Positions 35,280 to 44,482 of a stretch of DNA of 64,000 nt are shown here, piece after piece. A program made the position numbers and the translations under genes. The notes under the pieces were generated by a model. It saw only the letters and a program-made list of their open reading frames with translations. It did not search any database and had not been told where the DNA came from. Position 1 is the first letter of the stretch. The number at the start of each line of letters is the position of its first letter. The stretch lies in assembly GCF_016287535.1 (NCBI RefSeq), contig NZ_JAEFAJ010000001.1:248001-312000 (forward strand). The letters are read 5' to 3'. This DNA is from Ruminococcus sp. (GTDB taxonomy: Bacteria; Bacillota; Clostridia; Oscillospirales; Ruminococcaceae).

Positions 35280-35335
35280 GCTATTATGCTGCTAAAATAA
35301 CTTCAGGCTGCTCCTGCAGGTATTCTCACAGACTT

Positions 35336-36259
35336 TTAAAAGCCGTCCTTCCAGCGGCGGATATCCTTCTTTTCAAACGGGAATGTGCCAATGACAAACA
35401 AGTCCTTTTCAATATCTTTCTGAGTATACCACGGAGTGGTCACATTACCTTCTGTTTTCGATATTATATGGAAGCATACGGCAGGAATAAAGCTCTGACC
35501 GAAAAGATAGCACTTTTCCCCTTTTTCATTTACTGCCTCGTCAACTACCATAACAACATGAGTGTCATTGCAGACAATATCGCCGACACGGAGTTCATCG
35601 GAAGATATCACTTCGGATTCCTTTTGCAGCGAAAGTGTTCCTGCGTAGCGCATGACCTCTTTCAGATAGTTCATGTACTGCTGTTCGCTGTCATCAGGAA
35701 GAGCAGCGGGGATCTCACAGGAAAAACCTGCAATGGCAAGCATTCTTTTTCCTTTACGCCAGCGGTTATAGTCACATACGTCGCCGTTTGAGAACTGGAA
35801 TGATATCTTATCATACTGCTTTGTCGCGTAAAAATAATCACTGTAAAGTCTTATAACACTGTCAGCGCACTGCTGATAGCCCTCGTCTCCGAGACTTATA
35901 TCGAATACAGCGGCTGAATCAGTATAATCCATAGCTGAGCCGTCGTATACAGGCAGCTTAATATCGTCAGGAAGAAGAGGATATTTCCGCAGATATCCCG
36001 CAAAACTGTCTTCTGCGGCAGGTACCCGTGTATAACCCTCAGGAGTAAGTATACGTGTCTCAAGAGTTGTTCCGTCCGGATCAAGGGACTGTATCTCATA
36101 ATGCCTTCCTGCCGGTTCGATCGCGAGCTTTGCAGCCTTCCATTTCGGGTTAACGCGGAAATATATGACCGTCAGCAGCACTGCAAGCAAAACGAGCAGT
36201 ATAACGATATCGGCAGTTCTTTTTCTGTCTTTTTTGCTTTTTTTCACTTCTTTTTCCAT
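35336..36259 (-). CDS. DUF4846 domain-containing membrane-anchored protein
   Basis: A 307-residue protein with a very basic start, one membrane helix (about residues 15-33) and an extracytoplasmic DUF4846-like domain. Recognisable family features are PEGYTRVPAAEDSFAGYLR, DEGYQQCADSVIRLYSDYFY and GDVCDYNRWRKG. The function of the family is unknown. A late segment (DELRVGDIVCNDTHVVMVVD) has the look of a cysteine-peptidase-type fold with a His, which is only suggestive. It stands alone with its own promoter. Confidence 0.75.
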   Translation of the reverse strand: MEKEVKKSKKDRKRTADIVILLVLLAVLLTVIYFRVNPKWKAAKLAIEPAGRHYEIQSLDPDGTTLETRILTPEGYTRVPAAEDSFAGYLRKYPLLPDDIKLPVYDGSAMDYTDSAAVFDISLGDEGYQQCADSVIRLYSDYFYATKQYDKISFQFSNGDVCDYNRWRKGKRMLAIAGFSCEIPAALPDDSEQQYMNYLKEVMRYAGTLSLQKESEVISSDELRVGDIVCNDTHVVMVVDEAVNEKGEKCYLFGQSFIPAVCFHIISKTEGNVTTPWYTQKDIEKDLFVIGTFPFEKKDIRRWKDGF

Positions 36260-36300
36260 TGTTATCTCTTCTTTCTTTAAGAGTAAAATTGCTCTGATTT

Positions 36301-36329
36301 ATTTTAACACTAAATTATTGCTGTGTCAA
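36301..36329 (-). promoter_or_regulatory. Promoter of the DUF4846 gene
   Basis: Minus strand TTGACA, 17 bases, TAAAAT, 42 bases before the start codon, directly after the terminator of the preceding gene. Confidence 0.8.
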
Positions 36330-36331
36330 CA

Positions 36332-36377
36332 GAAAAGCCACAGCATCCCCGATAATGCTATCGGAAATACTATGGCT
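36332..36377 (-). terminator. Terminator of the foldase-like lipoprotein gene
   Basis: A long 19-bp hairpin (36336-36354 with 36359-36377, 4-base loop), in which several pairs are G-U in the minus-strand RNA, followed by TTTTCT. It lies 23 bases beyond the stop codon. Confidence 0.8.
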
Positions 36378-36399
36378 CATGTGTCTTTAAAGCTTCAGA

Positions 36400-37671
36400 T
36401 CAATATAAATTATCAAGGCTGAGCTTGAAGGGACTATACTTTCTGTATGCTGTATTGTTCTTCTTCACATCGTAGCTCTTGACGATATCCTTCATCATCT
36501 TCTCAAAGTCCTCATAATAGCGTTCATCAAGAAGTGATTTAATGGTGTTCTCTGTCCAGAGATCGTCCTCGGTCATACGCTCCTTTATATCCGCCCTGAT
36601 GATAATATATACGTTATCATCATCATACTGGTACTTTTCAGCTTTGTTGTAAGGCATTGAAAAGATATGCTCGTTATATTCCCTGTAAGCCTTTTCACTT
36701 GCAGCTGCTTCGTCGGATTCTGTCGTTGTAGTCGAGGTAACAGCGTCGTTCTGATCGTTTGTTGTAGTAGTATACTTTGTAATAGTGATCTCATTTGCAT
36801 GAGGATCAGTTGTGGTAGTTGTTGTAGTTGCCGAACCGGAAGTTGTGGTTGTTGTGGTGGTCGTAGTTGTTGTCAGACCTGCTTCCTCGGCTGCCTTGGC
36901 GTCAGCCTCAGCCTTGCGCTTTTCTGAATACTCCTTGTACTCTTCCTCACATTCGTCGATCTTTCTGAGCTTGGCAGCGTCAGTCTTTTCGGCATTTATC
37001 TCCTTTACATAATCATCGATCATGTTGTTGAGACGACGCTTCTCGTCAGCACCATACTGCTCGCCGTTCTCATCGACCATGCTTACAGCGAAATACTTTA
37101 CTCTTGTGGTCTTGTCCTGATAATATGACTTGAGCTCGTCCTCGGTGCAGCCCTTTTCGGAATCAATTCCGTAATAGTGCTTGAAAATAGCTTCCTTCTT
37201 GTAAGAATTCTCGATTATCTTTCTCAGCGACTCCTCTCCTACTCCGTTTTCTGTAAACATTGCAGAACCGGAGTTTGAAGAAAGGATATCCTTGATCTGA
37301 GCAAGCTCCTCGTCAGTAAGAGCTCCGCCTATCTTCTCGAATTCCTTTTCATTGGCAACGAAATCCTTGCAGGCATCCGTCGCATTGCTCTGTATCCAGT
37401 TGGAAGAATCGAGCTGCTCGATGGTAGCCTTCTTTACTTCGTCCACTGTCGGTTCTTTTCCGTTTTTCATATAGAGATCATATACTGCTGACTGATATGC
37501 AGATATCTCATTATAAATAAACACACCAGCAGGAACCTCATATCCGTCAACTGTGAGAGCAGTCTGAGCGTTCTTGCCGATCGTAATGGCTTCGGGAGCG
37601 CTGCATGAAGCTGATGCCGCAGCAAGTGCAAATGCTGCCGCTGCTGCCGCAAACCTGTTAAACTTATTCAT
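36400..37671 (-). CDS. SurA/PrsA-like foldase lipoprotein with Thr-rich insert
   Basis: A 423-residue lipoprotein: signal peptide ending in a lipobox-like ASASC (Cys near 23). Residues about 40-180 resemble the SurA/PrsA N-terminal chaperone domain (VDGYEVPAGVFIYNEI). At about 190-210 a strand TRVKYFAVSMVDENG recalls the start of a parvulin PPIase domain, but this is broken by a charged helix and a Thr-rich insert (about 265-330, with a run of 11 Thr), and resumes with a helical end. A working prolyl isomerase is therefore doubtful; a chaperone role is more likely. It has its own promoter and terminator. Confidence 0.75.
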   Translation of the reverse strand: MNKFNRFAAAAAAFALAAASASCSAPEAITIGKNAQTALTVDGYEVPAGVFIYNEISAYQSAVYDLYMKNGKEPTVDEVKKATIEQLDSSNWIQSNATDACKDFVANEKEFEKIGGALTDEELAQIKDILSSNSGSAMFTENGVGEESLRKIIENSYKKEAIFKHYYGIDSEKGCTEDELKSYYQDKTTRVKYFAVSMVDENGEQYGADEKRRLNNMIDDYVKEINAEKTDAAKLRKIDECEEEYKEYSEKRKAEADAKAAEEAGLTTTTTTTTTTTSGSATTTTTTTDPHANEITITKYTTTTNDQNDAVTSTTTTESDEAAASEKAYREYNEHIFSMPYNKAEKYQYDDDNVYIIIRADIKERMTEDDLWTENTIKSLLDERYYEDFEKMMKDIVKSYDVKKNNTAYRKYSPFKLSLDNLY

Positions 37672-37714
37672 TTGTATATTCCTCCGATATAATGTAGATT
37701 ACAAATACTGTTTT

Positions 37715-37743
37715 ATTATACAACAAAAAATTTGATTTGTCCA
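37715..37743 (-). promoter_or_regulatory. Promoter of the foldase-like lipoprotein gene
   Basis: Minus strand TGGACA, 17 bases, TATAAT, 44 bases upstream of the start codon. Confidence 0.7.
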
Positions 37744-37825
37744 TAGAAAAATGAAAATTTTTTCTGTTTTATCACCTAAATTTCTTAATTAAAAAATTAT
37801 ATTTAATATTTTTTACGTTATTTCC

Positions 37826-37854
37826 TTGACTTACAGATTCATAAATGATAAAAT
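37826..37854 (+). promoter_or_regulatory. Promoter of the thyX operon
   Basis: TTGACT, 17 bases, TAAAAT with TG one base upstream, 41 bases before the TTG start of thyX. Confidence 0.75.
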
Positions 37855-37894
37855 AGTTATGTGTGCATTATTATAAATAAGGAAGGTGTCATAT

Positions 37895-38671
37895 TTGAAA
37901 GTCAAACTCTTATCACATACTCCAGATGCTGAAAAACTCGTTGCCACCGCAGCAAAGCTCTGCTATTCCAGCAGTGATATAGAGTCGCTCAGGGACGGAT
38001 TAACCGAAGACAAGGTCGAAAGCTTCATTGATATGATCGTTTCCATCGGTCATGAAAGCGTTCTTGAGCACGTAAGCTTTACTTTCGGCATTGAAGGGAT
38101 ATCAAGAGCTTGCAGCCATCAGCTCGTAAGACACCGTATTGCTTCTTATTCGCAGAAAAGTCAGCGATATGTAAATGAAAACGGATTTGAATTCATAACA
38201 CCGCCCGCTATAGCTGAACTTCCCGAAGCAAAGTCAGAATTTGACAGAACCATCAGCGAGATCACAAAAAGCTATGAAAAACTCGCTGCTCTTCTTACAG
38301 AAAAGCATACAGCTGAATTCATAAAACAGGGCATGGATGAAAAAACTGCACGTTCCAAGGCGTCAAAACTCGCAAATGAGGACGCACGTTTTGTGCTCCC
38401 CAACGCCTGCGAGACAAAAATCGTAGTAACTATGAATGTGCGTTCCCTTTTCAATTTCTTCCGCCACCGCTGCTGCAACCGGGCACAGTGGGAGATAAGG
38501 GCAGTCGCAAACGAAATGCTCAGGCAATGCCTTGAGACAGCACCTCACCTGTTTGCACACGCAGGTCCTTCCTGTGTTGCCGAAGGCAAATGTCCGGAAG
38601 GGAAAATGACCTGCGGAAAGATAAACGAAGTCAGAGAATACTTCTCGGCTATGAAAACTGGCAACGCATAA
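37895..38671 (+). CDS. thyX: FAD-dependent thymidylate synthase
   Basis: ThyX methylates dUMP to dTMP using methylenetetrahydrofolate, FAD and NAD(P)H. The signature RHRxxSxxxxSQR is present as RHRIASYSQKSQR, and the substrate loop VTMNVRSLFNFFRHR is intact. The start is TTG at 37895 with AAGGAAGG 8 bases upstream; a GTG at 37886 overlaps that site. Length 258 is normal. A folate-related gene (5-formyltetrahydrofolate cyclo-ligase) lies in the same operon, a sensible link. Confidence 0.95.
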   Translation: MKVKLLSHTPDAEKLVATAAKLCYSSSDIESLRDGLTEDKVESFIDMIVSIGHESVLEHVSFTFGIEGISRACSHQLVRHRIASYSQKSQRYVNENGFEFITPPAIAELPEAKSEFDRTISEITKSYEKLAALLTEKHTAEFIKQGMDEKTARSKASKLANEDARFVLPNACETKIVVTMNVRSLFNFFRHRCCNRAQWEIRAVANEMLRQCLETAPHLFAHAGPSCVAEGKCPEGKMTCGKINEVREYFSAMKTGNA

Positions 38672-38673
38672 AA

Positions 38674-39564
38674 ATGCTTGAATTCAGAGACATAGACATC
38701 ACAGACAGGGAACGTATCACGAGAGCGCTTGAGTTCTCTCAGTTCATGGGCTGTGAGTACAGCTTCTCAAATAATATGGCATGGAAGCGGCTCGGCGATT
38801 CAAAGATCTCATTTTACAAGGATTTCTACATCTGCTGTTCATTCCGTTCAGATGACGGTATCCCACGCTTTTTCCTTCCGTCAGGCAAAGGCAGCTATAA
38901 AGAGGTCCTCGGCGAAATGAAAAAATATTCGGAAAGTCTGGGCAAACCGCTGAGAGTCGCAGGTATCACCGACACCTCGCTTGAAATGCTCGGTGAACTG
39001 TTCCCCGGTGGATTTGAAACGGAAACAGACGATGGCGACTGGGATTATATATACTATACCTCAGATCTTGCAGAGCTTCCAGGAAGGAAATACCACAGCA
39101 AGCGCAATCATTTAGCACGCTTCAACGAGCTTGGCGCAGATTTCTCTGTAATGACCGAAAAGGATTTCGACGACTGTATAACTTTCAGCACTATGGAGTA
39201 CAACAGCAGATCAGCCGGCTCTGACCATTCATTCATCGCCGAACAGTATGCCATAAACACTTATTTCAGCTATTTTGACGAGCTTGCCCTGAAAGGCGGA
39301 GTAATACGCATAGACGGAAAAATCGCGGCTTTTACTATCGGAGACAGGCTCAACAATGATACATTCTGCGTTCATATCGAAAAGGCAGATACCGGCTTCA
39401 ACGGCATTTATGCAGGCATAAACAACTGCTTTGCCAGAACCGCCGCAGCCGGATATAAATACGTCAACCGTGAAGAAGACCTCGGACTTGAAGGACTGCG
39501 CAGATCAAAACGCTCCTATCACCCGGCTTTTCTTCTGAAAAAATATACAGTTACTTTTAAATGA
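38674..39564 (+). CDS. DUF2156 / phosphatidylglycerol lysyltransferase-like acyltransferase
   Basis: A 296-residue soluble protein with the tandem GNAT-like fold of DUF2156 (the C-terminal domain of MprF-type aminoacyl transferases). Recognisable are FSFSNNMAW-like (YSFSNNMAWKRLG), KYHSKRNHLARFNEL, and YKYVNREEDLGLEGLRRSK. No membrane domain is attached. The acceptor and donor are unknown: aminoacyl-tRNA use is possible by family. It starts 2 bases after thyX, with no good ribosome site, so it likely depends on translational coupling. Confidence 0.82.
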   Translation: MLEFRDIDITDRERITRALEFSQFMGCEYSFSNNMAWKRLGDSKISFYKDFYICCSFRSDDGIPRFFLPSGKGSYKEVLGEMKKYSESLGKPLRVAGITDTSLEMLGELFPGGFETETDDGDWDYIYYTSDLAELPGRKYHSKRNHLARFNELGADFSVMTEKDFDDCITFSTMEYNSRSAGSDHSFIAEQYAINTYFSYFDELALKGGVIRIDGKIAAFTIGDRLNNDTFCVHIEKADTGFNGIYAGINNCFARTAAAGYKYVNREEDLGLEGLRRSKRSYHPAFLLKKYTVTFK

Positions 39565-39577
39565 AAGGATATAGAAA

Positions 39578-40120
39578 ATGATCTACGTTTTTCTCGCAAA
39601 CGGTTTTGAAGAGACAGAAGCCATTGCACCTATCGATCTGCTCAGACGTGCAGGAAAAAAAGTCGTTACTGTAGGCGTCGGCGACAATGTCATCGTCGGT
39701 TCCCACGGTATCACTGTTGTTCCTGACACTATCGCGCAGGAAGCTCCTCTGACAGATGAGCTTGAAATGATCGTGCTCCCCGGAGGTATGCCCGGTACGC
39801 TCAACCTTGAAAAATCCGATTATGTTCAGGCTGCAATCGACTACTGCGTGACCAACAGCAAATTCATCGGAGCGATCTGTGCTGCTCCCTCCATACTTGG
39901 TCACAAGGGTCTCCTCAAAGGTAAAACAGCCGTTTGCTATGAGGGATTTGAAACGCAGCTCGAAGGAGCTGAAATAGGCAGCGGAAGCGTTGCCGAGGAC
40001 GGCATCTTCATAACCGCAAGGGGCGCCGGAGTAGCTGTCGATTTCGGTCTCAAGCTCGTTGAAAAAGTTCATTCAAAGGAAGAAAGCCTTCGACAGCGTA
40101 ATGCTATCTTATGTGACTGA
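39578..40120 (+). CDS. DJ-1/PfpI family protein
   Basis: A 180-residue DJ-1/PfpI-family protein. The nucleophile elbow Cys is in GAICAAPSILG (near residue 107), and the acidic partner lies in FANGFEETE-like FLANGFEETEAI at the start. DJ-1 relatives are reported as glyoxalase III, deglycase or chaperone, and the exact activity is debated. AAGGAT precedes the ATG, and the next gene starts 2 bases after its stop. Confidence 0.9.
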   Translation: MIYVFLANGFEETEAIAPIDLLRRAGKKVVTVGVGDNVIVGSHGITVVPDTIAQEAPLTDELEMIVLPGGMPGTLNLEKSDYVQAAIDYCVTNSKFIGAICAAPSILGHKGLLKGKTAVCYEGFETQLEGAEIGSGSVAEDGIFITARGAGVAVDFGLKLVEKVHSKEESLRQRNAILCD

Positions 40121-40122
40121 TT

Positions 40123-40683
40123 ATGGATAATAAAAAAGAACTGCGAAAAGAATTCTCACATCTCCGTGCAGAGATACGTGACAAGGTATCCAAGGATATG
40201 GATATCACAGAACGTCTGCTGCAGGAGGAAAAAATACTCGAAGCGGACAATATCCTTCTGTATGCCTCATTCGGTTCAGAAGTGGATACATATCTGCTCA
40301 TCGACAAGCTTATAGAAATGGGCAAAAATGTTGCTCTTCCCAAATGCGGTCCGGAACGAACCATGACGTTCCATCTTATCGGATCGGTCGCCGATCTCCA
40401 TGAAGGAATGTACCGCATACCCGAACCCGACAGCGCTCTGCCGCAGCCCGAAATGTCTGAAAACTCTGTCTGTATCATTCCGGGGCTTGCCTTTACAGAG
40501 GACGGTGGACGGCTCGGATACGGCGGCGGATACTATGACGAGTTCATTCTTGCCAACCCACAGCTTTATACGATCGCCCTCGCCTATGAGGAGCTCATCG
40601 TTCAGCAGCTGCCTCTCATGCAGCACGACCTAAAGGTCGATCTTATTGTAACAGAAGAAAGGACGGTGCTCTGCAATGAATGA
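40123..40683 (+). CDS. 5-formyltetrahydrofolate cyclo-ligase
   Basis: The enzyme converts 5-formyl-THF to 5,10-methenyl-THF with ATP, recycling folate. Family features are the basic start KKELRKEFSHLRAEIRDK, the substrate loop and the ATP-binding GLAFTEDGGRLGYGGGYYD near residue 125-143. Length 186 is normal. Its end overlaps mltG by 8 bases. The operon with thyX suggests shared folate economy. Confidence 0.94.
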   Translation: MDNKKELRKEFSHLRAEIRDKVSKDMDITERLLQEEKILEADNILLYASFGSEVDTYLLIDKLIEMGKNVALPKCGPERTMTFHLIGSVADLHEGMYRIPEPDSALPQPEMSENSVCIIPGLAFTEDGGRLGYGGGYYDEFILANPQLYTIALAYEELIVQQLPLMQHDLKVDLIVTEERTVLCNE

Positions 40684-42205
40684 TAATAACAACGATATTA
40701 TCAACAATATACTCAATCAGCTCGACAACGAAAAAGCAGAGAACGCAAAAAAAACCGCGATCCCTCAGGAGCCGGATACTGCTCCCACGATCGCTGAAAC
40801 TCCGGCTTCTGCCGAAGCAAATAAAAACGATCCTGCTCCTGCTGAAAAACATTCCGCAGTTCCGGATATTTCATCTCAGGCAGCGGCATCTCATGTAAGA
40901 CGGCGTTTGCCTGCGGCTTCCCATGAAGCCCCTGCTTCACCTGAAAACAATGAGCATCCGCCATTCCCTTCAAGGCAGGCTCAACCCGCTCAGAGCGATT
41001 ATGCGCCTGTCCGCAATTCTTCTGCTGTCAAGCGCAACAATACCCATCATAAAAAGAAGAAGAAAAAGCAGAGAAGCAGACTTCCGGGCGTACTTATCCT
41101 GACTGTTTTCATTTTTGCTGTTTCCATATGTCTTTCCCTTGTTATCATTGCTTTCGGCAAGGACGTTCTCGGTATAGGAAAAAGCGATGCCACAAAGATG
41201 ATAACCATTCCTGAGGGTGCTACGACCGAAGAGATTTCAAATCTGCTTTATGACGAAGGTATCATTAATTCTCCCAAGTGCTTCCAGCTCTTCGCAAAGT
41301 TCAGGGATGACGCTGATAACTTCCTTGCAGGTGAACATTTCATCAGTCCGAGTATGGCTTACGAAACTATATTCAAAAACCTCACAAGTGCCGAGGAGGA
41401 AGAGCGCAAGGAAGCTGTCTCCATTACATTTCAGGAAGGAATAAATATATTTGAGGCTGCCGATCAGCTGCAGGAAGCCGGCGTATGCAACGCAAGCGAC
41501 TTCATATACCGTTTCAACGCGGCTGGTTTCGGATTTGATTTCGAGGATGAGCTTCCCAAAACTGCCAACAGACTGAAATTCGGCGAAGCGAGAATGGAAG
41601 GCTACCTCTTCCCGGATACCTATACCTTTACCAAGGATATGGCTCCCGAACAGGTATGTCAGAAAATATACTACAACTTCAATAACAAGATCACTTCCGA
41701 CGACCGATTGAAGAAAATGAAAGATCTCGGTCTTACACTGGATCAGCTCATTACTCTTGCTTCCATCGTTCAGAAGGAAGCACCCTTCCGTGATGATATG
41801 AATCACGTTGCAGGCGTCTTCTGGAACCGACTTGAAAAAACTGATGCCGAGACCGCAGGCTTCCTTCAGTCTGACCCGACCTCAAATTATGCCAAGTACG
41901 TTATCAAACCGCGTCTTGCTGTTTCAAACAAGGAAATGACCGACGCCTATGATACCTATATCAGCAAGGGCCTTCCTCCCGGAGCTATATCCAATCCCGG
42001 TCTTGATGCTATAGACGCTGTTCTTATGAAGATGAAGACTGACGATTTCTACTTCGTTGCGAATATCTATACACAGATCACATACTTTACAAAGACGCTT
42101 GAAGAGCATAATGCAAAGGATGCGGAAGTCAAGGCTGAACAAGCCCAGTACGAAGCTGAACAGGAATTACTCAAGGCACAGGAGGAAGCTAATGCGGCTG
42201 AATAA
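40676..42205 (+). CDS. mltG: Endolytic transglycosylase MltG
   Basis: MltG cleaves nascent glycan strands in the membrane-proximal periplasm and acts as a peptidoglycan chain terminator. The N-terminal 130 residues are a disordered, Pro/Ala/Lys-rich cytoplasmic part ending in a Lys/Arg cluster, then one membrane helix (about 138-162). The YceG domain includes a LysM-like segment and the catalytic Glu in LASIVQKEAPF, with PGAISNPG near the end. Length 509 is longer than E. coli MltG because of the cytoplasmic extension. It overlaps both neighbours. Confidence 0.92.
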   Translation: MNDNNNDIINNILNQLDNEKAENAKKTAIPQEPDTAPTIAETPASAEANKNDPAPAEKHSAVPDISSQAAASHVRRRLPAASHEAPASPENNEHPPFPSRQAQPAQSDYAPVRNSSAVKRNNTHHKKKKKKQRSRLPGVLILTVFIFAVSICLSLVIIAFGKDVLGIGKSDATKMITIPEGATTEEISNLLYDEGIINSPKCFQLFAKFRDDADNFLAGEHFISPSMAYETIFKNLTSAEEEERKEAVSITFQEGINIFEAADQLQEAGVCNASDFIYRFNAAGFGFDFEDELPKTANRLKFGEARMEGYLFPDTYTFTKDMAPEQVCQKIYYNFNNKITSDDRLKKMKDLGLTLDQLITLASIVQKEAPFRDDMNHVAGVFWNRLEKTDAETAGFLQSDPTSNYAKYVIKPRLAVSNKEMTDAYDTYISKGLPPGAISNPGLDAIDAVLMKMKTDDFYFVANIYTQITYFTKTLEEHNAKDAEVKAEQAQYEAEQELLKAQEEANAAE

Positions 42206-43415
42206 TCTTGAGGTCCTTGCTCCGGCAGGAGACGAAGAGCGCTTCAATGCAGCAATAGACTATGGTGCTGACGCTGTTTACCTCGGCCGAAAAGAGTTCG
42301 GTATGCGTGCTTCACCGATGAACTTTGATTTTGAGCAGCTGTGCAGAGCTGTACAGACTGCTCATTCCCGCAATATAAAAGTATACCTTACCTGCAATAC
42401 TCTTCCGCGGAACAATGAGATACCGCATTTTGAACAATTCGTAAAAGAAGCGGTGGAATCAGGAGTGGACGCTCTGATCGTTGCTGATATCGGTCTTCTC
42501 ATGCTTATAAAGAAATATGCCCCTGACATGGAGATACATATCTCCACTCAGACAGGCATTGTAAACTATGTTACCGCAAATGAGCTTTATAACCTCGGCG
42601 CTAAAAGAGTAGTTCTCGCAAGAGAGCTTTCTCTTGAAGAAATATCAGAGATACGTGCCAAAACAAATCCTGATCTTGATATAGAGACATTCGTTCACGG
42701 CGCAATGTGCGTTTCCTTTTCCGGAAGATGCCTGCTTTCGCAGTACCTCGTCCAAAGAGACGCTAACCGCGGCGAATGCGCACAGCCCTGCCGCTGGGGA
42801 TACCATCTCATGGAGGAAAAGCGCCCTAATGAGTTCTTCCCGGTCTTTGAAGATGAAAAAGGCACATATATCCTCAATTCAAAGGATATGTGCATGATAG
42901 AACACATCGACAAGCTCGCAAAGGCAGGAGTTACAAGCCTGAAGATCGAGGGAAGGGCAAAATCCGCTTACTATGTCACTGTGGTGACAAACGCATACAG
43001 AATGGCTGTGGATCATTATTACAAGAATCCGGACAACTTCGTTCTTCCTGACTGGATAAGAGATGAGGTTTATAAAGTCAGCCACAGGAAATACTGCAGC
43101 GGATTCTTCTTCGGTGTCCCTGAGGAATCACAGTACTACGAGAACAGCGGCTATATACGCAACTATGATGTAGTTGCTGTAGTTGAATGCTGTGAGAACG
43201 GCATAGTATACTGCACACAGCGCAACCGGTTCTTTGCAGGCGACAAGGTCGAGATACTCGCTCCCTCGCAGAGACCTGTGGAGCTCACACTCGATAAGCT
43301 TTACGATGAAACCGGCGAAGAGATCGAAACCGCGAATCACGCAATGATGAAGTTTTCTTTCAGATCTGAGCTCGTTTTCCCGAAAGGCACTGTTATAAGA
43401 AAAGAGACCATATAA
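42192..43415 (+). CDS. Peptidase U32 family protein
   Basis: A 407-residue U32 protein. The family signature is present as ETFVHGAMCVSFSGRCLLSQ, with the following Cys residues in RGECAQPCRW that in relatives hold an iron-sulphur cluster. The N-terminus LEVLAPAGDEERFNAAIDYG is typical. Family members are linked to tRNA or rRNA hydroxylation (TrhP, RlhA), collagenase activity in older work. This gene, placed after mltG, is the type near yrrM-mltG-yrrN/yrrO (TrhP-like) in Firmicutes. The ATG at 42192 has GGAGGA upstream and overlaps mltG by 14 bases. Confidence 0.88.
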   Translation: MRLNNLEVLAPAGDEERFNAAIDYGADAVYLGRKEFGMRASPMNFDFEQLCRAVQTAHSRNIKVYLTCNTLPRNNEIPHFEQFVKEAVESGVDALIVADIGLLMLIKKYAPDMEIHISTQTGIVNYVTANELYNLGAKRVVLARELSLEEISEIRAKTNPDLDIETFVHGAMCVSFSGRCLLSQYLVQRDANRGECAQPCRWGYHLMEEKRPNEFFPVFEDEKGTYILNSKDMCMIEHIDKLAKAGVTSLKIEGRAKSAYYVTVVTNAYRMAVDHYYKNPDNFVLPDWIRDEVYKVSHRKYCSGFFFGVPEESQYYENSGYIRNYDVVAVVECCENGIVYCTQRNRFFAGDKVEILAPSQRPVELTLDKLYDETGEEIETANHAMMKFSFRSELVFPKGTVIRKETI

Positions 43416-43420
43416 AAATC

Positions 43421-43453
43421 AAGGCTGATACGTTTTGTATCAGCCTTTTCTTT
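43421..43453. terminator. Bidirectional terminator between U32 and ExbD-like genes
   Basis: A perfect 11-bp stem AAGGCTGATAC/GTATCAGCCTT (43421-43431 with 43437-43447), loop GTTTT. T-rich on the plus side; on the minus side it is flanked by TTTTTAT as well. It ends the thyX-U32 operon and the convergent ExbB/ExbD-like operon. Confidence 0.85.
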
Positions 43454-43458
43454 ATCGT

Positions 43459-43866
43459 TTATTTTGATATCTTTTCATAGTTCTTATAGCCAAGCTCATC
43501 AAGCTTGTCCGTAAGATCGTCCATTGTGTTCTTTGCTGCTGTATCATCGAAAGAGATGTTTATCTTTGTCTCCTTGCCGAGCTTTGCGATCTCAGCTGCA
43601 AGAGCTTCAATGCTCAGCTTTTCATTGTTGAAAAGATAGTCATGACCAGAAACAGTTATATCTACAGATTCCGGCTCAGTCTTTTCTTCAGTGGTGGGCT
43701 CTGTGGAAGCCACTGTATTTTTTTCGGTGGTCTGAGATACGCTTGTCTCACCCTTCTTGTTTTCACCGGAATCCTTTCCGAATCCGCCGAATCCCTTGAA
43801 ATACAAAAGGAAGAAGATCAGTGCAGCTATAATAAGTATGAGCAGAAGACCCAGTATTTTTTTCAT
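43459..43866 (-). CDS. Small ExbD-like membrane-anchored protein
   Basis: A 135-residue protein with one N-terminal membrane helix (about residues 3-22), a Gly/Glu/Thr-rich stretch (about 28-66) and an extracytoplasmic domain. That domain (VDITVSGHDYLFNNEKLSIE then ALAAEIAKLG and KINISFDDTAAKN) has the strand-helix order of the ExbD periplasmic domain. The membrane helix lacks the proton-binding Asp of ExbD. It is the third gene of the ExbB/ExbD-like operon, 10 bases after the second gene. I infer that it acts with them; no named family is certain. Confidence 0.6.
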   Translation of the reverse strand: MKKILGLLLILIIAALIFFLLYFKGFGGFGKDSGENKKGETSVSQTTEKNTVASTEPTTEEKTEPESVDITVSGHDYLFNNEKLSIEALAAEIAKLGKETKINISFDDTAAKNTMDDLTDKLDELGYKNYEKISK

Positions 43867-43876
43867 TGTAATTACC

Positions 43877-44473
43877 TCACTTTGATATGTTTATTGTTGT
43901 AAAATAAAGACTTTTATATTCACGCTGAACATCTGTTATAGCGTTTTCTATCATCGGAACTACAGTCTCTGTACCGTAAGAATCCCCGTCGTATGTAAGG
44001 GTGCTGATAATTACGTCATCCGGAGAATATCCTGACTTTTTCAGGCAATCCTTGATCTTTTCCCTGATATCACGGCTCTCCTCCGAACTGATGGTTCCGG
44101 TCTTCTTTGTTCCTGAAAGGACACTCAGCGACCACACATTACTGTTTTCAACTCCCTGAAGATTGAAATAAACCCCTGCACCTGCATTATACTCAGAAAG
44201 CGCCTTCTGATTATTGACAGCATTAGCGTCAGCTGACAGTATCCTGTCCCACTCTTCCGACGCCTTTTCACGCCACTCCTGCTGCTCTCTTTCATTTTCC
44301 AGCTTTGTTTTCTCAGCTTCTTCCATCATGGTATTATATGAAGACTGAGCCTGATTTGCCTTCTCAGTCGCCGTTTCGACATCAGCCTTGCTGAAAAGGA
44401 TAAAGAAGAACAGTATTATCATCATAACATCAAGCAGCGAAGTAAAATCAAGTATGATCTCACGAACCTTCAT
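43877..44473 (-). CDS. ExbD/TolR-like protein with coiled coil
   Basis: A 198-residue membrane protein. The single helix at about residues 7-29 (ILDFTSLLDVMMIILFFFIL) contains an Asp in the position of the proton-binding Asp of ExbD/TolR/MotB (LIDVVF context). A coiled coil (about 35-80, Glu/Lys/Gln-rich) and an extracytoplasmic domain of about 100 residues follow. There is no OmpA-like peptidoglycan-binding domain that I can recognise. It lies 9 bases after an ExbB/TolQ-like channel gene, as expected for an ion-driven stator pair. The start has AAGGTGAG upstream. Confidence 0.7.
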   Translation of the reverse strand: MKVREIILDFTSLLDVMMIILFFFILFSKADVETATEKANQAQSSYNTMMEEAEKTKLENEREQQEWREKASEEWDRILSADANAVNNQKALSEYNAGAGVYFNLQGVENSNVWSLSVLSGTKKTGTISSEESRDIREKIKDCLKKSGYSPDDVIISTLTYDGDSYGTETVVPMIENAITDVQREYKSLYFTTINISK

Positions 44474-44482
44474 AAGCTCACC

